A DNA stretch of 43,326 bases, from IMG/VR virus record IMGVR_UViG_3300010354_000175, positions 1-43,326 of that record; one strand, 5' to 3'. Position 1 is the first letter of the stretch. Every line of letters starts with the position of its first letter. The translations under genes were made by a program, and so were the position numbers. Of the stretch, positions 34,228-42,695 are shown piece by piece. This DNA is from a virus. A model generated the notes under the pieces. The model was given only the letters and a program-made list of their open reading frames with translations, was not told the DNA's origin and did not search any database.

Positions 34228-37137
34228 ATGGCAATAGGTGGCGGAGGAGAACAAGCAAATCCTAGCTCACAAATTATTTCTGCATCATTGGCAGGAATTC
34301 CGGTAAGTGCAATATTGGATTCTCAAGCCTTAGATAATTCTATTAAAAAAGAAATAGTTTATAAAGAATTAGATAGAGTTCCAGTTGCAATAACGGATAC
34401 CAATCCATTATCTCCTAACTATTTAAGAGTTACGTACTTACCTGACGAATTTAAATTAGGAAAAAATTTAATTCGTATACGTCCTAATGTATTAGAATTT
34501 GTCGAAAACACGCAGTTATATATAGAAATAATTGATTATAATGGCGATCCAATTTATTATGAAACGGAAATAAATTCGGAAACGGATGATACGTTTATTA
34601 TAATCTCAGTATATATATACGAAGATACGCCACCGGGACCTTGTGCAGTATATATTTTAGGAACATTAAAAAATATACCAATTCCTGATCGAAATCAAAT
34701 ATACCCTGTAAATTATCGATGGGTTAATATTCTTAATGTAGATACTGCAGAAAAAACGGCATCTCCTATTATTTATACTACTTTACCAAAAGTTACTGTT
34801 TTATCAAATACTGCGTCATATAGTACATTAGTTTATCCCGGAGGCTCCCCGTTTACGAGTAGTATATATTATAACTTAAGTTTATCAAACGGAATATTAG
34901 ATCCTTCTATTACTGCATTAAATGTAAGCGAAATATTTAAATCTGCAATGGATAATGGAGATTTGTATGTTCGATATGAAGATATTCAATTAATTACTCC
35001 TCCGAGATTTACTTCTAACTATTTATTAGGGGCGGGAGTAACTGCTAGCATTAAATCATATGTTAATAATAAATCAATAACATTAGATAGTCCTATTGTT
35101 ATTTATCAACAAAATAGTGCTGACCAAATAGTATTACAGCGAGCGATTTTTAGAACTGCTAGTATTGCATACGAGCAAGACCCATCCGGTACATCTCAGA
35201 GTAGTTTTAAAAAACGAATATTAAATGTTAACTTTTTAGATTTAGATCCGTTTGTAGGACAAGTAAAAACTATAAAAACTACATATAGAAATACGGCATT
35301 AAAAACGACGGAATATCTATTATTAAGCGATTTTCCTGTAGAATCTACAGGCATATATGAAGGATTTAACCCCTTAACTGCATCGTTTTCTTTGCTACTA
35401 CCAGATTCGGAGTTAGATGAATATTACGATATACGATTTGAGTTCTATAATAATGAAAATATCGCTAGTAAACAAGTATTAGAAATACGTAATTTACTTG
35501 CAGAAGGTACACCGCCAGTAATAACTAATAATATAGGTATATTAATGGTTGATCCAGAAACTAGTACTCTGGATGGAAAAAATATGGTTCGTACTATTTG
35601 GGAAAATTATGACACGTATATTTTACATACATCATCTTATAGAGAGCAAACCGGTGTAGTATACGAACCATCTGGAATAATTCCATGTGAAGGCTCTTCG
35701 GAAATCGCGCAATTTACTGCATTCATTCCAGACGGAGCTCCGTATATAACTGTATACTATAATGCGGCAATGATTAATTTATCGCAAAAAACAGACCCCG
35801 CGGACATAGGAGCGTATAGTTATGATACGATATTATCGGTATATAAAATGTCGACGGCATCGTATAATAGTTTTACATTTAGCACAGATGCAATAGATAC
35901 AAAAATTATTGAATCTACTGCTAGTATTATATTATCATCAAATATGGGTGCTAATCATACGGCATTCGGATATCCGGTTAAACATAGTATACAATTACCT
36001 AGTACAAACGAATTATATCGATTCGTATTAAAACACCATATATCTGTTCCGGATTCTGGGTCAAGCAATGATATAGGATTTTATGATTTTAATACTCCCG
36101 ATTCATGGTCATTAGCACTGCCTGGTATTGTATCTATCGGTGGAGGCAGTGCTTCTTTAGAAATAAATGTAGGGGATGATGGATATTTAATGCAAACGTT
36201 AACATCGTCATTAACTTTAGGTCAACAATATAAAGTTTCTTTAGAGGTTACTGAATATAATGCATTGGGTTCGGGCGATTATATTTCATTAGGATTAGAT
36301 TTAGCACCAGTTTCGAATCCAGCATTATCATCCGTATCACAGTCAAGTCAAATAACAAATATAGGAACGTATCAATATTCATTAACGCCTAATGCAAGTA
36401 ATTTAGACCAAATATATATTTACTTTAAGGCCTCTGCAGGTAGTGGCACAACTATATTAAATGAATATACCGCCCAAAACAGCTATCAAGGCGCTATTAT
36501 AGCATCTAGTAATCAAACATCACCTATACCTATAGATTCATCTCCTAACGTCACATTCGATGAAACGATATCCACTAGTCCATTAACTGATTTAATTTCT
36601 AGTTATAAAATTAAAGCAGTAACTGCTGGAACATATATTTTTAATTACGATTTTAGCGTATCAGGATCTTTTGGGCCTATAGATATAGGAACTACGGGAA
36701 CAATACGACCGAATATTAAACATTATAATTCATCAAATGTACAACAATCTAGTACTAATTTTTCATTAATTTCATTTAGTCAAACTAATTATTTAGTATC
36801 AAAAAGCTATAGCGGTGATATTACGAGAACGATGGCTGCAAATGATTATATAACATTAGAAATATATTACACCGTTAATAACGTATCTACTACTTGCGAA
36901 GGAGAAATATATGTTAATGGTACAATTACATTGGAAGATCCTACACCGACGGGAGGTGCTTCGACATTTAGTATACGTAATATTAGTTTACAAAAAATAT
37001 CAACAACTTCCGCATCTTTTGAAACATCGTGTTCTATAAAGGATATTAATGTATTAGCATCGGGATATTTGTTTTTAAGCGGAAGTAAGCCTACATATAT
37101 AAGCGGTGCATACGACTATTATGTACCTACAGTATAA
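34228..37137 (+). CDS. Giant virion structural protein with jelly-roll domains, 969 aa
   Basis: The N terminus is a Gly-rich stretch followed by 'SSQIISASLAGIPVSAILDS'. Residues about 40-560 are a series of beta-sandwich-like segments. About 617-747 reads as the first part of a carbohydrate-binding-module-like jelly roll ('FYDFNTPDSWSLALPG' to 'IYIYFKASAGSGTTILNE'). Its last strand ('FSIRNISLQKIS') appears only at about 912-923, so a second beta domain (about 750-905, C1q-like pattern, 'YIFNYDFSVSGSF') seems inserted into it. Likely a long tail fibre or baseplate arm that binds host glycans. Role inferred. Confidence 0.72.
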   Translation: MAIGGGGEQANPSSQIISASLAGIPVSAILDSQALDNSIKKEIVYKELDRVPVAITDTNPLSPNYLRVTYLPDEFKLGKNLIRIRPNVLEFVENTQLYIEIIDYNGDPIYYETEINSETDDTFIIISVYIYEDTPPGPCAVYILGTLKNIPIPDRNQIYPVNYRWVNILNVDTAEKTASPIIYTTLPKVTVLSNTASYSTLVYPGGSPFTSSIYYNLSLSNGILDPSITALNVSEIFKSAMDNGDLYVRYEDIQLITPPRFTSNYLLGAGVTASIKSYVNNKSITLDSPIVIYQQNSADQIVLQRAIFRTASIAYEQDPSGTSQSSFKKRILNVNFLDLDPFVGQVKTIKTTYRNTALKTTEYLLLSDFPVESTGIYEGFNPLTASFSLLLPDSELDEYYDIRFEFYNNENIASKQVLEIRNLLAEGTPPVITNNIGILMVDPETSTLDGKNMVRTIWENYDTYILHTSSYREQTGVVYEPSGIIPCEGSSEIAQFTAFIPDGAPYITVYYNAAMINLSQKTDPADIGAYSYDTILSVYKMSTASYNSFTFSTDAIDTKIIESTASIILSSNMGANHTAFGYPVKHSIQLPSTNELYRFVLKHHISVPDSGSSNDIGFYDFNTPDSWSLALPGIVSIGGGSASLEINVGDDGYLMQTLTSSLTLGQQYKVSLEVTEYNALGSGDYISLGLDLAPVSNPALSSVSQSSQITNIGTYQYSLTPNASNLDQIYIYFKASAGSGTTILNEYTAQNSYQGAIIASSNQTSPIPIDSSPNVTFDETISTSPLTDLISSYKIKAVTAGTYIFNYDFSVSGSFGPIDIGTTGTIRPNIKHYNSSNVQQSSTNFSLISFSQTNYLVSKSYSGDITRTMAANDYITLEIYYTVNNVSTTCEGEIYVNGTITLEDPTPTGGASTFSIRNISLQKISTTSASFETSCSIKDINVLASGYLFLSGSKPTYISGAYDYYVPTV

Positions 37138-37145
37138 TTATTAAT

Positions 37146-38951
37146 ATGAATATAATCGCAGTTTATCCAGGAAGATTTCAGCCATTTGGCAGACATCATG
37201 CAGAAGCATTTAAATGGTTGCAAAATCAATTTGGTACTAAAAATACTTTTATAGTTACTTCTAATGTAGTAAATACACCAAAATCTCCTTTAGATTTTAA
37301 AGATAAAAAAGATATTATATCTCAATATGGATTAGGTAAACATGTAATATTAGTTAAAAATCCGTATAAGGCAGAAGAATTATTATCAAAATACGATCCT
37401 AAAACAACTGCAGTAGTTTTTATGGTAGGTCAAAAAGATATGGAAGAAGATCCGAGATTTTCAATTGGTAAATTAAAATCAGGCGGAGCTACATATTTTC
37501 AAGATTATTCTAAAAATAAAAATAAATTGCAAGGATATGATAAGCATGGATATTTAATTGTTGCTCCGCATATATCTTTGAAAGTACCTTTATACGGAGA
37601 AATGAGCGGAACTACATTACGCAAGGCAATTGCTAGTGCAAATACCGATGCAAAGCGTAAAGAATTATTTACGGCTGTATTTGGTTGGTACGATAAATCT
37701 CTTGCAGAAAAAATGTTTAAAAAATTTAATTCTGCAATGAAAGAAGGATATATGAATCCTAAACAAGCAATTGCTCATACTAATAAATTAAATAAGTTAA
37801 AAGATTTTTTAGATAAAAATCATGGACGTGAATTTGTTTATGATTTTGATATGTTTCCAAAAACAGTATATGGTGTTAAGATAGAAGAAAAATTATTTTG
37901 GGATAACTTTTTTAACTTAGTACTTGAAGGAGGAGCAGGTGGCCACATGGCACATCCATTTGATATACCATCGGTTTCTTCCGGAAATGATTTATTAAAT
38001 GTATTTAAGCAATCTGTAGATTATTTAAGTAAAAAACCCGCATCGGTAAAGATAGATGGGGTAAATGCTTCAATACGATTAGTTAAATTAAATAATAAAT
38101 TACAGTTCGTTATGGATAGAGGGTCTAATAAACCTTTAGACGTAAAGGGAATTACAAAATCAGAATTAGAAGATAGATTCGGTGCGGGTCATGGAATGAT
38201 TAAAGTGGGTGGTACTGTATTAGATATTTTTAATGATGCTTTGCCTACTATTAAAACTGAACTGAAATCTTTAGGATTATTAGATAATCCGAATATAATG
38301 TTTAATATTGAATATGTAGCTGGTTCTACAAATGTATTATCTTACGGTAAAAACTTTTTAGCAATTCATGGATTATTGGAAATACAACAAGTGACCGATA
38401 AAAAGAGGGCTTCAAAAGAAATACCGTATAATAAAAAGACAATGCAAACTTTGTTAAATAAATTAAATCCGATAGCACAGAATTTTGGTTATGAAGTAGT
38501 TGGATCTATACCTACTACATTGGAAGCACAGCCGGATTTTAATTCAGTTTTAAATGAAAAGTATACGGTAAATTACGGACCGAAAAAAGAAACTAAAACG
38601 TTAAACCAATGGTTAGCATCTGCAAAAATTCCTAAAGGTAATATTAAAACTGTAGATGGGAAAACTATTGCCGCATTATCAAAAGAAGTATTATTAAAAA
38701 TATCAGAAGGTACTCCTTTAAATAAATTCGTTGCAGATCCAAAAGATTATCAAGCTGCAATAGATGGATTTGTAATTTATATTGCAACAATGAAATTGGG
38801 AGATGCAGTATTAGAAAAATTAAATTCTCCATTAGGTCCTGTAGCAGAGCATGAGGGAATAGTAATTCGCGATCCGAAAATTTATAATAAACCGTTTAAA
38901 ATTACCGGAAAATTTATTGTTGGCGGATTAGCAACATCATTTAGAAAATAA
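37146..38951 (+). CDS. HxGH-type nucleotidyltransferase fused to ligase-like domain, 601 aa
   Basis: Residues 1-170 resemble NMN/pantetheine-type adenylyltransferases: 'PGRFQPFGRHHAEAF' (8-22) is the HxGH region and 'EMSGTTLRKAI' (about 152-162) the ISGTxxR motif. The first His of HxGH is replaced by Gly, leaving GRHH. After about 265 ('GGAGGHMAHPFDIP') a second domain begins that has ordered covalent-nucleotidyltransferase (ligase) motifs: KIDG at 302-305 with Lys302 as the adenylated residue, 'NIEYVAG' near 390 as motif III, 'HEGIVIRD' near 570 as motif IV and 'FKITGKF' as a possible motif V. NAD+ synthesis joined to an RNA or DNA ligase is one reading. Confidence 0.75.
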   Translation: MNIIAVYPGRFQPFGRHHAEAFKWLQNQFGTKNTFIVTSNVVNTPKSPLDFKDKKDIISQYGLGKHVILVKNPYKAEELLSKYDPKTTAVVFMVGQKDMEEDPRFSIGKLKSGGATYFQDYSKNKNKLQGYDKHGYLIVAPHISLKVPLYGEMSGTTLRKAIASANTDAKRKELFTAVFGWYDKSLAEKMFKKFNSAMKEGYMNPKQAIAHTNKLNKLKDFLDKNHGREFVYDFDMFPKTVYGVKIEEKLFWDNFFNLVLEGGAGGHMAHPFDIPSVSSGNDLLNVFKQSVDYLSKKPASVKIDGVNASIRLVKLNNKLQFVMDRGSNKPLDVKGITKSELEDRFGAGHGMIKVGGTVLDIFNDALPTIKTELKSLGLLDNPNIMFNIEYVAGSTNVLSYGKNFLAIHGLLEIQQVTDKKRASKEIPYNKKTMQTLLNKLNPIAQNFGYEVVGSIPTTLEAQPDFNSVLNEKYTVNYGPKKETKTLNQWLASAKIPKGNIKTVDGKTIAALSKEVLLKISEGTPLNKFVADPKDYQAAIDGFVIYIATMKLGDAVLEKLNSPLGPVAEHEGIVIRDPKIYNKPFKITGKFIVGGLATSFRK

Positions 38952-38968
38952 TTATTAATAAAAATACT

Positions 38969-39544
38969 ATGACAAAGTTACGTAATATAGATGCGGTTAA
39001 AAAAATGTTAGACGGTAATCACCGTACACAAACAAAAACTTCCGTGTCATTAAATGTTAAAGAAGCGCCTATTAAACGAGAAATAGGTGAACGTTGGACC
39101 GATGAAAATGGAAAAGAATGGGAACAGCGAGACGGTTATAAAATAAGCGTTACAAAAACATTAGATTTACTCGCACAGCATCGAATGCCTGAACATTGTC
39201 CAAATTGCAATAATGTAATGGCAAAAAAGCATTTAGATGAAAGAATGTGGAGAATACATAAAATGTGTTTTGATTGCGTAATTGATATGGAACATCAATT
39301 ACGTCTTGAAGGTAAATATGATGATTATGAAAAACAAAAAATAAAAGAAAATGCTTTAGCTTGGTTGAGAGATGCTGAAAAGGATGTAGAAGATTTAGTT
39401 AATGCTTATAAGTATGCTTCTTTTGTTAATCAAGACGGTTCTGTAGAAAAGTGGTCGGGAGGCCTGTCTCCGGAAGAATTTGAAAATAAAGTACGTGGCG
39501 AGTTTGATAAATTTAAAACAGATTTCGTTGCTAAATTAGGATGA
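38969..39544 (+). CDS. Putative zinc-binding phage protein, 191 aa
   Basis: A Cys-rich knuckle pair, 'HCPNCNN' (about residues 76-82) and 'MCFDCVID' (about 99-106), should bind one zinc ion. The N-terminal region is basic ('KMLDGNHRTQTKTSVSL'). A conserved 'GERWTDENGKEWEQRDGYK' motif lies between, and the C-terminal half is helical and acidic. The same protein type sits beside similar genes in other large phages I remember, but its role is not established. It is 17 bases after the ligase fusion and 5 bases before the HAD gene, so a functional link with these is possible. Confidence 0.7.
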   Translation: MTKLRNIDAVKKMLDGNHRTQTKTSVSLNVKEAPIKREIGERWTDENGKEWEQRDGYKISVTKTLDLLAQHRMPEHCPNCNNVMAKKHLDERMWRIHKMCFDCVIDMEHQLRLEGKYDDYEKQKIKENALAWLRDAEKDVEDLVNAYKYASFVNQDGSVEKWSGGLSPEEFENKVRGEFDKFKTDFVAKLG

Positions 39545-39549
39545 TATAA

Positions 39550-40533
39550 TTGAAACGTCAGTTAAAAATATTTGATTTCGATGATACATTGGCTAAATCC
39601 GAAACTCCGGTAATAATAAAAAAATCGGACGGTACGTCAATTAAATTAACGCCGGGTGAATTTGCTACATATAAAATGGATCCAAATGATAAAATGGATT
39701 TTACATTTTTTAACAAAATGATTAAAAAAGCCGAACCTATTCAGCATAACGTAAATTTACTTAAAAAATATTTATCTAATCCAGGAAAATATAAAGTAAC
39801 AATTTTAACTGCACGAGCATTAGCATTTCCTATACGTTATTGGTTAAAAAAGTTAACGGGGCAAGAAGTATATGTTGTTGGAGTAGCCGGATCAGATCCT
39901 AAATTAAAAGCAAATTATATAGAAAAAGAAATACAAAGAGGATATACGGATATATTCTTTATGGACGATAGTTTACCTAACGTAACTGCAATTAAAAATT
40001 TAGAAAAGAAATATCCGCATGTTACTATTGATGCAATAGTAGCCGAAGAGTATTTTTTAAATAAAATAAACACCATTACTGAAGATTTAAGAGATTGGTT
40101 TGGTAAAGGAAAAAAAGGTGGTGTAGGTGGCGGCGGTTGGGATAGATATAATTCAAAAGGAGAGCGAGTTGGTAAATGCGGTGATGCTAAAGAAGGAGAT
40201 GCATATTCTGCATGTTTATCTAAAGAAAAAGCTCGTAAGTTAGGTAAAAAAGGCCGAGCTGCTTTTGTTAATAGAAAGCGCGGGGCGCAGAAAAAAGCGG
40301 GAGACGCTAAAAAAGGCGGCGAGCGTACAAAAGGTCAAAAACCCGTTAAAGTAAAAACAGGAGCATCAGAATCTGTTATAACAGAAAAAAATGTACCTAC
40401 TAATCCTTCTAAATGGGCATATTATAAATCTCAAGCAAAAAAGAAATTTGACGTATATCCGTCTGCATACGCAAATGCTTGGGCTGCAAAAATGTATAAA
40501 AAAGCAGGTGGCGGTTGGAGAACGGAAAAATGA
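39550..40533 (+). CDS. HAD phosphatase with Lys/Gly-rich C-terminal extension, 327 aa
   Basis: The start is TTG; no ATG is available before the active site. Residues 1-175 form a HAD hydrolase: motif I 'IFDFDDTLAKS' (Asp9 nucleophile and Asp11), motif II threonine in 'VTILTARAL', and the acidic motif IV in 'IFFMDDSLPNV'. After 'INTITEDLRDWFGKG' the chain becomes Lys/Gly-rich, with 'GGGGWDRYNSKGERVGKCGD', resembling the DUF5872 family, and ends 'MYKKAGGGWRTEK'. In T4 Pnkp a HAD-type phosphatase heals RNA 3' ends. A polynucleotide substrate is inferred from the neighbouring ligase-like gene. The 3' end overlaps the next gene (ATGA). Confidence 0.78.
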   Translation: MKRQLKIFDFDDTLAKSETPVIIKKSDGTSIKLTPGEFATYKMDPNDKMDFTFFNKMIKKAEPIQHNVNLLKKYLSNPGKYKVTILTARALAFPIRYWLKKLTGQEVYVVGVAGSDPKLKANYIEKEIQRGYTDIFFMDDSLPNVTAIKNLEKKYPHVTIDAIVAEEYFLNKINTITEDLRDWFGKGKKGGVGGGGWDRYNSKGERVGKCGDAKEGDAYSACLSKEKARKLGKKGRAAFVNRKRGAQKKAGDAKKGGERTKGQKPVKVKTGASESVITEKNVPTNPSKWAYYKSQAKKKFDVYPSAYANAWAAKMYKKAGGGWRTEK

Positions 40534-41321
40534 AAAAATTAGAAACTTTACGTATGCAAAAATTAGCGGGGCTAATTACGGAAAGTACGTACAGAAAAAT
40601 TATGTCTGAAATTGAAAGCAGCAATTTTATAGAAGAAGAAGAAGATGCTGAGAAAATTTTAAAAGACACTCCGGACGATATCGAAGCTACATTAGCTAAA
40701 TTTTTAAAAATGTCTCCGGATGAATTAGAGCAACAAGTACTTAATTCTGATCCTAAGGAAGAAGTCAATGAAGCATTAGCATTAACCGTTTTATTGGCAT
40801 TGCCGATGCTTTTAGAACTAGCAGGTGCCGGTTTAAATAAAATGAAAGCGTTATCATTAACGGGAGAAGATAAAAAATTTTATGAAGAATGGAAACAGCG
40901 ACGTAAAGCTGCTAAAGATTCTAAAAATACTGCTCAATTAGATGCATTAAAAAAAGAATATCAACAACGGTTTGCTTCTAAATTCGGAGAAGGATTAATT
41001 GGCGCCGGTCATGCATTACATAAAGCATATACATGGCCTATAGTACAAGCATTACGTTTAGGAAGTTTACTACCGGGTAAATTCGGTGATTGGGCAAAAG
41101 ATCCTAAATCAAGGCAAAAAATTGCAGATATAATGTATGCAGCTGGAATGTTATTTTACGGTGGTATTCATGCCAAAGCGGGTATTGAAGGTTTATTATC
41201 ATCTCATGGTGTAGATGCTACGAACTTTACCACCTCTGTTATAGATACGATGAAATCTGGGAAAAGTTTAAAAGATGTAGTAGCAGCTGCATTGGAAATT
41301 GGCGGAGCTGCGTCGAAATAA
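40530..41321 (+). CDS. Putative internal virion protein with capsid-targeting-like N terminus, 263 aa
   Basis: The ATG at 40530 overlaps the stop of the HAD gene; the in-frame TTG at 40515 is rejected. The opening 'MKKLETLRMQKLAGLITES' ends in Ile-Thr-Glu-Ser, which fits the T4 prohead-protease consensus (L/I)-x-E with A/G/S after it. A hydrophobic segment ('ALALTVLLALPMLLELAGAGL', about residues 82-102, one residue beyond 20 when joined) may be a membrane or oligomer helix. The rest is helical with Lys-rich linkers and 'GAGHALHKAYTWPIVQALRL'. Could be packaged and ejected with the DNA. No family is assigned. Confidence 0.68.
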   Translation: MKKLETLRMQKLAGLITESTYRKIMSEIESSNFIEEEEDAEKILKDTPDDIEATLAKFLKMSPDELEQQVLNSDPKEEVNEALALTVLLALPMLLELAGAGLNKMKALSLTGEDKKFYEEWKQRRKAAKDSKNTAQLDALKKEYQQRFASKFGEGLIGAGHALHKAYTWPIVQALRLGSLLPGKFGDWAKDPKSRQKIADIMYAAGMLFYGGIHAKAGIEGLLSSHGVDATNFTTSVIDTMKSGKSLKDVVAAALEIGGAASK

Positions 41322-41329
41322 GGAAATAA

Positions 41330-42076
41330 ATGAAAAAAAATATTATTACAGAAGCTATTCAATATCATAAGGAAAATAATATTCCTTATAGCGAACCGAT
41401 TTTTAGATACGGTTCAGTTAATTTCTTTAAATATATAAATGAATTACGTAAATTAAATGAATCTAAACAAATTGAATTAGATGAAGATGCTAGATTTTTT
41501 ATTAGTACTGATTTAGGTAAAACTGCTATGTATCATGGACAAGAGGTACTTTTAGATTTTCCAATGTTAGAAGATAAGATTAGCGAAATTACGAGATTAG
41601 AAAACGTTAAACTCTGGAAATGGCTTAAAAAGGTAAAAGAAAAAGTTACTCCTAAAATGTATAAATCAGTTGCTCAAGTAGTTCAGATGTCTATTATAGA
41701 TCCATACGAAACTGCAGATTCAATTATTAAACATATTGTAGATCAATTCGGTTTAGCAGAATTTGGTATAGCAGAATCTTTAACAGAAGCAGAATATAGA
41801 GGCAAGTCAGTAGATTTAAATTCTCCAAAGCGCGGAGGTTCTAAAAAGTTTTATGTATATGTTAAATCTGATGCAGGTAACGTAAAGAAAATAGCATTTG
41901 GTGATACTACGGGATTGACATCTAAAATTAAAGATCCAAAAGCTCGTAAAGCTTTTTCTGCACGTCATCAATGCGATAAGAAAAAAGATAAAACTAAAGC
42001 AGGTTATTGGGCATGTAATTTACCTAGATATTGGGATAAATTAGGTGGCGGTTCAAAAATAAATGGATATTGGTAA
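41330..42076 (+). CDS. Putative internal virion protein with basic C-terminal domain, 248 aa
   Basis: Starts 'MKKNIITEAIQYHK', where Ile-Thr-Glu-Ala at 6-9 is a clear match to a prohead-protease site. AAGGA precedes the start. Residues about 20-150 are helical and acidic. A second Leu-Thr-Glu-Ala occurs near 150 ('ESLTEAEYRGKS'), just before a basic C-terminal domain of about 90 residues with 'SPKRGGSKKFYVYVKS', 'FSARHQCDKKKDKTKAGYW' and the ending 'KINGYW'. I know this end domain from other large phage proteins, without a known function. Two cleavage sites would release it inside the capsid. Confidence 0.7.
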   Translation: MKKNIITEAIQYHKENNIPYSEPIFRYGSVNFFKYINELRKLNESKQIELDEDARFFISTDLGKTAMYHGQEVLLDFPMLEDKISEITRLENVKLWKWLKKVKEKVTPKMYKSVAQVVQMSIIDPYETADSIIKHIVDQFGLAEFGIAESLTEAEYRGKSVDLNSPKRGGSKKFYVYVKSDAGNVKKIAFGDTTGLTSKIKDPKARKAFSARHQCDKKKDKTKAGYWACNLPRYWDKLGGGSKINGYW

Positions 42077-42078
42077 GA

Positions 42079-42086
42079 TATTTATT
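42079..42086 (+). promoter_or_regulatory. TATTTATT motif before gene 42103
   Basis: GATATTTATTATTACGTAAGG straddles the end of the previous gene, with 16 bases to the ATG at 42103. TAAGG at 42093-42097 is a fair ribosome-binding site with 5 bases to the start, which supports that start. Confidence 0.42.
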
Positions 42087-42102
42087 ATTACGTAAGGTAA
42101 CT

Positions 42103-42426
42103 ATGACACATAAAGAATTAAGAAAAATTATTAACGAAGAAATACGTAAAGCTTTATTCGAAGCAGAAGTAATACCAACAGGACCCGACGGTCAAAAAAT
42201 AACAGATCCAAAAGTTATTAAAGGATTAAATATTGCTTTGAAATCTGTCGACTCTTCAATTAGAAGTAAATTAATTCAATTAATTGAAGATCCGGGTTCA
42301 GCCAAATCTTTAAATAGTGCAGACAAGCGAGCTGCAATGATATCTGCAATTGCAATTGCATTTGGTATGTCTGAACAAGAATTTGGTCAAGTAGTTACAA
42401 AAGTTAAATCTTATTTATCTGCATAA
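42103..42426 (+). CDS. Small helical protein with capsid-targeting-like N terminus, 107 aa
   Basis: The ATG at 42103 is chosen over the in-frame TTG at 42070, because a Shine-Dalgarno-like TAAGG precedes it and the longer form would overlap the previous gene. 'MTHKELRKIINEEIRKALFE' followed by Ala matches the (L/I)-x-E consensus at Leu-Phe-Glu-Ala. The remaining 80 residues ('GLNIALKSVDSSIRSKLIQL', 'AMISAIAIAFGMSEQEFGQV') form a compact helical domain. Coupled to the next gene by TAATATG. Probably a small internal head protein; unproven. Confidence 0.65.
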   Translation: MTHKELRKIINEEIRKALFEAEVIPTGPDGQKITDPKVIKGLNIALKSVDSSIRSKLIQLIEDPGSAKSLNSADKRAAMISAIAIAFGMSEQEFGQVVTKVKSYLSA

Positions 42427-42427
42427 T

Positions 42428-42694
42428 ATGAAACCATATAGTCAAACTATTACAGGAAATAAAATACTTCGTGAATTTGCACATGATACTGATTCTCATG
42501 AATTAGTATGGCACCGAGATAAAAAGGATCGTATAGTTCGTGTAATAGAAGGTAAAGAGTGGAAATTTCAATTTGATAACATGTTACCAATAGTATTACA
42601 TGAAGGTCAAGAAATATTTATACCAAAAGAAACATTTCATAGAGTAATAAAAGGTAACGGAAACCTTAAAATAGAAATAACCGAAAAGGATTAA
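42428..42694 (+). CDS. Small cupin-fold protein, 88 aa
   Basis: The cupin pattern is seen in 'SHELVWHRDKKDRIVRVIEG' and 'PIVLHEGQEIFIPKETFHRV', where the first motif offers His and Glu and the second 'IPKETFH' the closing His of a metal site. A cupin of this size is a single beta-barrel and may bind a small ligand or metal, or be a structural clasp. Similar tiny cupins occur in other T4-like phages, from memory. It starts one base after the previous stop and lies one base before the next gene. Confidence 0.75.
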   Translation: MKPYSQTITGNKILREFAHDTDSHELVWHRDKKDRIVRVIEGKEWKFQFDNMLPIVLHEGQEIFIPKETFHRVIKGNGNLKIEITEKD

Positions 42695-42695
42695 A

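Noticed and set aside
37167-37200. HxGH-like region as an aminoacyl-tRNA synthetase
   Set aside because: The length, the GRFQPF context and the SGTTLRK motif fit small-molecule nucleotidyltransferases, and no anticodon-binding domain is seen.
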